Translations under genes and position numbers: made by a program
Notes under the pieces: model-generated
Told to the model about the DNA's origin: nothing
Databases searched by the model: none
The model's input: only the letters and a program-made list of their open reading frames with translations
Assembly (NCBI GenBank): GCA_020047775.1
Contig: JAIFNK010000327.1
Span: 1-19,868 of the forward strand
Source: Akkermansia sp.
GTDB lineage: Bacteria; Verrucomicrobiota; Verrucomicrobiia; Verrucomicrobiales; Akkermansiaceae
DNA length: 19,868 nucleotides
Reading direction: 5' to 3'
Shown: positions 15,072 through 19,868 of the stretch, piece after piece
How the letters are laid out: each line of letters opens with the position of its first letter
Position numbering within the stretch: position 1 is the stretch's first letter

Positions 15072-15163
15072 CGTCGCCTCAGGATCCTCGGATTTTCGAG
15101 CCATGCGGGAATCCCCACTTGCGCCCGGATCGGAAAGAGATCATCACTTTCTGAGAGAAAATC

Positions 15164-15188
15164 GGGGGTCGGCTCCCTACCGGCCCCC
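15164..15188. repeat. GC-rich hairpin in the exonuclease leader
   Basis: GGGGGTCGG (15164-15172) pairs with CCGGCCCCC (15180-15188), with one G-U, around a 7-base loop. It lies about 80 bp before the exonuclease start and could be a leader hairpin or a repeat palindrome. The rest of 15040-15269 shows no credible coding region or recognisable promoter. Confidence 0.4.
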
Positions 15189-15269
15189 GAACAAACCACC
15201 CCCGCAGACCGGCCAAACCGCTCATGGTATCGAGGCGAGATTCTCTTCAGTTCATTTTCGTAAATCAGC

Positions 15270-15872
15270 ATGCCCTCCCACAAAATCACTCCCCACAAAA
15301 CAGACATCGCCGCCTTGGAGCCATTCGACGGGCTCGGGATGGAGCGGGTCTTCGTCGTGACCGAGCTGCGGCAGGCGGAGATCGCGCTCGAAGAGCTGTT
15401 ACGGGCCGGGCAGGTGGGGTTCGACACCGAGTCCAAGCCGACTTTCCAACGGGGGCAAGTGTCCGAGGGGCCGCACGTGCTACAGTTCGCCACCACAGAG
15501 AAGGCCTTCATTTTCCAGTCGCACTGCGTCGAGAGCCACCCGGCGATCATGGAATTGTTGCGGTCCACCGAGCTGATGAAGATCGGTTTCGGGCTGGGTG
15601 GGGATCTCCATCAGATTTCCAACCGCTTCGGCATCCAACCCGGTTCGATCGTGGATCTGGACCGCTCGTTCAAGCAGCTCGGCTACCGGAATGCCGTGGG
15701 CGCGAAGTCGGCGGTGGCCATGCTTTTCAACCGCCGGTTTTTAAAATCCAAGTCCGTCACCACCTCGAACTGGGCGCTGAAGGAGCTGACCGACCGCCAG
15801 CTCCTGTATGCGGCGAACGACGCCTACGCCGCGCTCAAGGTGTTTCACGCGCTGCAGGAAGCGGAAAAATAA
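15270..15872 (+). CDS. DEDDy 3'-5' exonuclease domain protein (RNase D/WRN-exo type)
   Basis: The protein is 200 aa from the ATG at 15270, a single exonuclease domain without the HRDC domain of classical RNase D. The DEDDy metal-binding residues are in place: D52 and E54 in VGFDTES (Exo I), D112 in GLGGDLHQI (Exo II), and Y180-x3-D184 in LLYAANDAY (Exo III). It would degrade RNA or single-stranded DNA from the 3' end; stand-alone domains of this kind are close to the WRN exonuclease. It is the last plus-strand gene of this block and ends three bases before the stop of the convergent PAC2 gene. Confidence 0.9.
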   Translation: MPSHKITPHKTDIAALEPFDGLGMERVFVVTELRQAEIALEELLRAGQVGFDTESKPTFQRGQVSEGPHVLQFATTEKAFIFQSHCVESHPAIMELLRSTELMKIGFGLGGDLHQISNRFGIQPGSIVDLDRSFKQLGYRNAVGAKSAVAMLFNRRFLKSKSVTTSNWALKELTDRQLLYAANDAYAALKVFHALQEAEK

Positions 15873-15875
15873 GCT

Positions 15876-16529
15876 TCAGTCGGGCTCCTTGAAATCGAGG
15901 ATGACCCCGGTCATCGCGGCGAAAATCCGGAGCACCGCGAGCGAGGCCTTGGGGAACGGAAACTGGGAGAAAACGCTGGGAATCTCCCCAAGCAGACAGC
16001 CGCCGGACATGCCCCGCTCGGCGGCGATTCCCAACAGGACGCCGTTGAGCCCGCTGATCTGGCCCTCGTTCATCGGCCGTACTTTGAGGCTCTTGAACTC
16101 CGTCAGACTTTCGGGGTCGATGGCCGCGCCGAAGACGTGCGACTCCTGCTCGGGCCGCATCTGAGTGCCCATGGCGGCGAACGTGAAGACCCGCTTCACA
16201 CCGAGGAGCTCGACATGACCGATGAGCTGCGAGCAGAACGCACCGCCCTTGGCCGGCGGCTGCGCCTCGCCAATGAAGACGATGAGGTCGTGCCGTTTTT
16301 GCGGATCGTGCCACAGGAACATCCGGCTGCGCGGCAGGCGTCCGGTTTTGATCAGGCCGTCCTTCACCTCCACGCGCTCGAGATCGAAAAACTCGCGCGC
16401 GGGGAACTCGGCGAGCAGATGCATGCCGAGCTTGGCCATCAGATAGTAGTCGGCGCTGAGCACCACCGCGCCCATTCCGGGCCATGCGGCGACCAGCCAG
16501 GGGTCATTGAGATATTGTTCCTTTTCCAT
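15876..16529 (-). CDS. PAC2 family protein (proteasome assembly chaperone fold)
   Basis: The protein is 217 aa from the ATG at 16529. The start LNDPWLVAAWPGMGAVVLSADYYLMAKLGM is the typical PAC2 opening (a beta strand followed by PGMG). DLIVFIGEAQPP, GVKRVFTFAAMGTQM and the Gly-rich LNGVLLGIAAERGMSGGCLLGEIP are the other conserved stretches. PAC2 members include eukaryotic and archaeal proteasome assembly chaperones; the bacterial ones are of unknown function, and no proteasome gene is seen here. It is soluble with no signal peptide. Upstream on the same strand, 59 bp away, is the host-attachment-family gene, so the two are probably one transcript. Confidence 0.88.
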   Translation of the reverse strand: MEKEQYLNDPWLVAAWPGMGAVVLSADYYLMAKLGMHLLAEFPAREFFDLERVEVKDGLIKTGRLPRSRMFLWHDPQKRHDLIVFIGEAQPPAKGGAFCSQLIGHVELLGVKRVFTFAAMGTQMRPEQESHVFGAAIDPESLTEFKSLKVRPMNEGQISGLNGVLLGIAAERGMSGGCLLGEIPSVFSQFPFPKASLAVLRIFAAMTGVILDFKEPD

Positions 16530-16588
16530 ACTGCGGTATTCGTCCGGCCCGTAACGGGTCCGGTGACACCATACCTCCGGTTAGAGGT

Positions 16589-17050
16589 TCAGTTTCCGTT
16601 GAGGAAACGTTCTTCGAGTTCGGGCAGGGGGATGCTTGTCAGGTCGCCGGCCACGGTTTCCGCCAGGCAGTTGCGCGCGGCGGCGGGCAGCGCCTTGACC
16701 AGGCTTGGCAGCACCGTCTGCGGGAAGACAAGACGCCACGCCGGGCTGCCGGCCGAGGTAACGATCTCGCCGATCTTCGAGGCGATGCGTTCCAGCGCTT
16801 GTTTTTCGAGTTCGGACTTGAGGTTGTGTTCCTCGCCGTAGGACATGCCGCCGAGGCGATCGACCGCACCGCTTTGCGGAAAGCGGCCGGCCTGGTCGGT
16901 GACGACTTCGCTGATTTGTTCGGGCCGCATTTCCACGATGCCGCCGGGGTATTCGGACAGATGGGCTTGCTGCTGCGGGTCATCTCCCGCTTCACGAAAT
17001 TTCACGGGCCTGACCCGTCCAAGATTGGCAATGACGATAAGCGTTTCCAT
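16589..17050 (-). CDS. Host attachment family protein (possible baeRF relative)
   Basis: The protein is 153 aa from the ATG at 17050; the upstream ATG at 17080 would add ten residues. It resembles the family annotated as protein required for attachment to host cells: it opens METLIVIANLGRVRPVKF, has a variable middle with an acidic/basic insert, then ELEKQALERIASKIGEIV, an ArgLeuVal-Phe-Pro segment followed by LVKALPAAARNCLAETVAGDLTSIPLPELEERF. The last block (helix plus xDLTxxPxxEL) is the family hallmark. As I recall, this family has been linked by fold to the middle domain of eRF1-like proteins; that link is not visible from this sequence alone. It lies between lnt and the PAC2 gene. Confidence 0.75.
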   Translation of the reverse strand: METLIVIANLGRVRPVKFREAGDDPQQQAHLSEYPGGIVEMRPEQISEVVTDQAGRFPQSGAVDRLGGMSYGEEHNLKSELEKQALERIASKIGEIVTSAGSPAWRLVFPQTVLPSLVKALPAAARNCLAETVAGDLTSIPLPELEERFLNGN

Positions 17051-17139
17051 AATGTTGGGGGGATGATTCACCTTTAACATGAACGATTCCAAAGACGCCT
17101 GCAAGCCATCAATTCGACAGAAAAATGACTTCCCAAGTG

Positions 17140-18801
17140 CTAACGAAACATCGGCCGCGGTGGTTTTTCCCGTTTGAAATACCCTAAAACCAAGGCAATC
17201 CCGACGATTGAAAGGATTCCAGAGTCGCCGATCCGCTCGTAAAGCGAGAAGCTCGGGCGAAGCGGGACTTTCAACTTCGCGAGCAAGGAGCCGCGGGTGA
17301 AATGACTGCCTTTTTCATCGGTCAGGATCTGGCGCTTCCAGGAATCGGGTTCGGTGGAACCTGTGGAGTCCAAGGCCGCACTGACACCGGTGTTAGCACA
17401 GCGCAACATCGGCCGCCGGAGTTCGATGGCGCGAAACCGGGCGTTGGCAAAATGCTGGGCCGCTGCCGGGGACTGCTTGAACCAGCCGTCGTTGGTCACA
17501 TTGATGATCACCTGCGGGCCGGGCCGGGTGAATTTCCGCGTCAGTCGGGCGACGGAATCCTCGAAACAAACGGTCGGGATCGCGCCGATCACGGTTTGCC
17601 CGGCCGGAATCGGCAGCGGATCGAGCGATTCGCCCGGCGTGAACGAGCCGCCGAACTGCATGCCGGACTGTTGTTCGTAGATTTTTTTCAGGAACGGCAG
17701 CGAGTCCACGAAGGGAATCGTTTCGCCGAAAATCACCAGATGCCGCTTTCGATAGGTCTGAAGCTGGTCCTCGGGGGACATCACGGCGATGGAATTGTAG
17801 GCACGGCCCTCAGGCTTCATCACCAGCTCGTCGCCGCGTTTTTCGGCTTCCAGCTCGTTCACGCCGTAAATCAGCGAAAACGGACCCGCCGTGCGGACTT
17901 GTTCGAGCGTGTCGTGGTTGATTTGCCAGGTCGCCCAATCGCCTTCCTTGGTGCGGAGAATCCGGCCGGTGAGCGCGCATTCCGGCCACATCACCCAGTC
18001 CGGCCACTGGCCCGATCCTTTCAAGGCATCGAGCGCCTTCAGGGTTTCGTCCTCGTAGGCTTGGTGGATTTCAAGATCCGTCCACAAGACCTGCCCGGCA
18101 TCCTGCGGGATATTGATCTGCACCAGCAGCGTTTTCAGCGGCACGGATTCCGCGCCGCGCTCGAGGGAAATCCGGAAATTTCCATAACAGTAGAGCAAAA
18201 CCACGAGCAGCACCGCCAGCCGGAGAGCGCCGCGGCGGGCGAATCTCTCCCGCACCGTTTGGAGCAGGACCGCTTGGAAAAACACTAGCAGCAGGGAAAG
18301 CCCGAGCACGCCGAACACATCCGCCCCCTGCGCCATCACCCGTGATTCATGGAATGCCACGCCCAACGGATTCCAGCCGAACCCGGTGAACAACCAGCCT
18401 CGCAGCCATTCCAGGCCCGCCCACACCGCGCCGAGGCAGAACGCGATCCGCAAGTTCGACCCGAGCCCGCCGGTTTTCCCCGGCTTCCCCCAAGTCGCGG
18501 CGAATGCTCCGAACAGCCCCCAGAAAATCGCCAGATAAAGCGGCAGCAGCACCGCGCCGAGCCAGGAAACGGTCGAGAGCCAGTTGAACTGGATCAAACA
18601 ACTCACCGCGCCGCCGAGATATCCGATGCCAAAGCCTTTCCAGCCGAGGCGTTTCCCCTGGATGGACCCAAGCGCCCATAACAACGGAACCATCGCCACC
18701 CACGCCAATGCGGAAAAGGAAAACGGCGGGAATAGTCCGGCGACTAAAAAACCGCTCGCCACCGCCGCGGCGATTCGCATCCACACCGAATCTTTCGTCA
18801 T
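17140..18801 (-). CDS. lnt: Apolipoprotein N-acyltransferase
   Basis: The protein is 553 aa from the ATG at 18801. It transfers the third acyl chain from phospholipid to the N-terminal Cys of lipoproteins in the inner membrane. The N-terminal part has about six to eight helices (the first at 10-30, AAAVASGFLVAGLFPPFSF), then a nitrilase-like periplasmic domain from LKTLLVQINIPQ. The catalytic triad is present: E274 (WPECAL), K352 (YRKRHLVIFGE) and C412 (PTVCFED). A final helix precedes the C-terminus, as in Escherichia Lnt. An alternative TTG at 18846 would overlap the upstream gene by 4 bp (TTGA) and add 15 residues. The lipocalin in this window is a potential substrate. Confidence 0.93.
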   Translation of the reverse strand: MTKDSVWMRIAAAVASGFLVAGLFPPFSFSALAWVAMVPLLWALGSIQGKRLGWKGFGIGYLGGAVSCLIQFNWLSTVSWLGAVLLPLYLAIFWGLFGAFAATWGKPGKTGGLGSNLRIAFCLGAVWAGLEWLRGWLFTGFGWNPLGVAFHESRVMAQGADVFGVLGLSLLLVFFQAVLLQTVRERFARRGALRLAVLLVVLLYCYGNFRISLERGAESVPLKTLLVQINIPQDAGQVLWTDLEIHQAYEDETLKALDALKGSGQWPDWVMWPECALTGRILRTKEGDWATWQINHDTLEQVRTAGPFSLIYGVNELEAEKRGDELVMKPEGRAYNSIAVMSPEDQLQTYRKRHLVIFGETIPFVDSLPFLKKIYEQQSGMQFGGSFTPGESLDPLPIPAGQTVIGAIPTVCFEDSVARLTRKFTRPGPQVIINVTNDGWFKQSPAAAQHFANARFRAIELRRPMLRCANTGVSAALDSTGSTEPDSWKRQILTDEKGSHFTRGSLLAKLKVPLRPSFSLYERIGDSGILSIVGIALVLGYFKREKPPRPMFR

Positions 18802-18842
18802 GCGCCGAGCATCGACGGACAGCGGCGGGTGGTCCACTGATT

Positions 18843-19307
18843 TCAACCTTCACCCGGCGGCGTCACCACCACCACGCGCTCCACGCCGCGTTTGGAAAAT
18901 TCCTCCCAGTAGCGTTTTTCCCAAGCGACGGTGCGGGCCCGGCGGTCTTCCTCGCTCAGCGCCTCCCATGCCTTGAAGCCGATCGCCCGCGCCAGATCGC
19001 GGTCGGCGAGGCGCACGGCCAGCTCATCCCAGAAACTCTCGTTGCGGAATTCCTCGTAACACTCGTGATAGAAAAGGTTTTCCTCGCGCTCCTGCTTCAC
19101 CCGGAATCGCTGGCTCTCCTCGTCGAACTCGATCCAGTCGCCCAGTCCCGAGTGCCCGGCTTTTTCGAGAATCTTGCTTTCCAGGTTCTCAAACGCGGAC
19201 ACCTGGTCGTTGGCGGTTTCCTTCTGGTTCCACGACGCGACGTTCGCCGCGAGGCTGACCATTTCCACCAACGTGGCGAGTTCTTGATCGGAAAGGCGCA
19301 AATGCAT
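18843..19307 (-). CDS. Hypothetical protein upstream of lnt
   Basis: The protein is 154 aa from the ATG at 19307 (MHLRLSDQELATLVEMV). An in-frame start at 19346 would add 13 residues of low-complexity Gly/Arg sequence. It is hydrophilic, acidic and largely helical, rich in Glu, Arg and Trp, for example in EREENLFYHECYEEFRNESFWDELAVRLADRDL. I do not recognise a family. No signal peptide, membrane helix or catalytic motif is seen. Its stop is 42 bp before the preferred lnt start, or overlaps the alternative one, so it is probably co-transcribed with lnt. It diverges from the valine tRNA by about 100 bp. Confidence 0.75.
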   Translation of the reverse strand: MHLRLSDQELATLVEMVSLAANVASWNQKETANDQVSAFENLESKILEKAGHSGLGDWIEFDEESQRFRVKQEREENLFYHECYEEFRNESFWDELAVRLADRDLARAIGFKAWEALSEEDRRARTVAWEKRYWEEFSKRGVERVVVVTPPGEG

Positions 19308-19407
19308 TCGTGCCGGGAACAAACCACCGCAGCGCCCGCCCCGCAAGCCTGCAACACTCCGGGCTTGATCTTCGGAAAATCCCCCGCCAGTTTACCCGCC
19401 TGCCCCT

Positions 19408-19482
19408 GCACGAGTAGCTCAGCGGTAGAGCGGTCCGCTTACACCGGATTGGTCGGCGGTTCGATCCCGTCCTCGTGTACCA
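19408..19482 (+). tRNA. tRNA-Val (anticodon TAC)
   Basis: The acceptor stem pairs 19408-19414 with 19472-19478, with a terminal G-U. The D arm is GCTC/GAGC. The anticodon stem is GTCCG/CGGAT around the loop CTTACAC, giving anticodon TAC. The T arm GGCGG/CCGTC encloses TTCGATC with one G-U. Discriminator A19479 is followed by an encoded CCA at 19480-19482, then a run of six T from 19484 that may end transcription. Confidence 0.96.
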
Positions 19483-19579
19483 GTTTTTTCCCGGCGTTCG
19501 GGAAATTTCAAACGGTGAGGGATCCGGTATCTTTCGTGTTGTCATCCAGACTCCCCATTTCCGCGCTAAACCGCTGATC

Positions 19580-19868
19580 TCAGGGGATGACAACCTTCAA
19601 CCGCGCAAAGATTTTCTGATCCGAGGAGCGTGGAATATAAACCTGCACTCTGTCCACACCCGCCCCGAAATTGTCATTACTTTCCACGATTCTCACTCCG
19701 TTCGTGCCGTGCACAGCTTGGCTCCAAGCACCGGCCATATCAGCGTCATACTCCACTCCGCTCACCACACCGCCCGCAACCGAAGAATCGGTTCTGCGAT
19801 AGGTGAATAGGAGGTAGTCGCCTGCCGGAATCGTGCCGCCGGGATCAACCTGCCGTTGCACAGTAGGA
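19580..19868 (-). CDS. C-terminal part of a probable secreted protein (runs off window)
   Basis: The reading frame is open to the window edge, so this is only the last ~96 residues of a larger protein. The visible part reads GDYLLFTYRRTDSSVAGGVVSGVEYDADM, then GVDRVQVYIPRSS, QKIFARLKVVIP, and ends. I recognise this beta-rich ending (YRR-D at the start, FARLKVxxP at the end) as common at the C-terminus of large secreted or autotransporter-like proteins of Verrucomicrobia; that is from memory. It resembles a C-terminal beta-sandwich of such proteins, but the N-terminal function cannot be seen. It converges on the valine tRNA. Confidence 0.7.
   Translation of the reverse strand, partial: PTVQRQVDPGGTIPAGDYLLFTYRRTDSSVAGGVVSGVEYDADMAGAWSQAVHGTNGVRIVESNDNFGAGVDRVQVYIPRSSDQKIFARLKVVIP

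Overview
The window is GC-rich (by eye above 60%), densely coded bacterial chromosome. No phage, plasmid, insertion-sequence or CRISPR signatures were found. The gene set suggests a heterotrophic, Gram-negative, aerobic member of the Verrucomicrobia. The evidence is an RND pump, Lnt and lipoproteins (an outer membrane), heme O synthase (a heme-copper oxidase), a SMUG1-type uracil-DNA glycosylase, a eukaryote-type glycogen branching enzyme, and a secreted-protein C-terminus of a kind I associate with that phylum. The phylum call is inference; no rRNA or marker gene is present.

Layout. 1-1031: tRNA-Val(GAC), then a SirB1/transglutaminase-like protein. 1033-1145: a paired-palindrome repeat in a convergent gap. 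1153-2801 (minus): heme O synthase followed by SMUG1. 2802-3094: an intergenic region with a long imperfect inverted repeat. 3095-7190 (minus): a membrane-fusion protein overlapping by 4 bp the gene of an AcrB-type RND transporter; the transporter gene is split by an apparent one-base deletion near 5658-5662. 7394-8219 (plus): DUF4250 protein and a small zinc-finger-like membrane protein. 8258-12530 (minus): branching enzyme, lipocalin lipoprotein, HI0933-family flavoprotein and DUF2288 protein. 12611-13011 (minus): hicB-hicA toxin-antitoxin pair. 13130-15872 (plus): TPR protein of the RMDN type, an eRF1/Vms1-like (baeRF) protein, and a DEDDy 3'-5' exonuclease. 15876-19307 (minus): a hypothetical protein, Lnt, a host-attachment-family protein and a PAC2-family protein. 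19408-19482: tRNA-Val(TAC). 19580-19868 (minus): the C-terminal end of a probable secreted protein that runs off the window.

The best candidates for unexplored biology are: (1) the neighbourhood 13130-17050, where an eRF1/Vms1-like protein, an exonuclease, an RMDN-like TPR protein, a PAC2 (proteasome-assembly-chaperone fold) protein and a second possibly release-factor-related protein lie together; (2) the HI0933 flavoprotein, whose FAD-binding N-terminus can only be reached from a non-canonical start such as CTG, three bases after the lipocalin stop; (3) several families of palindromic repeats placed at gene ends; and (4) the frameshifted RND pump.
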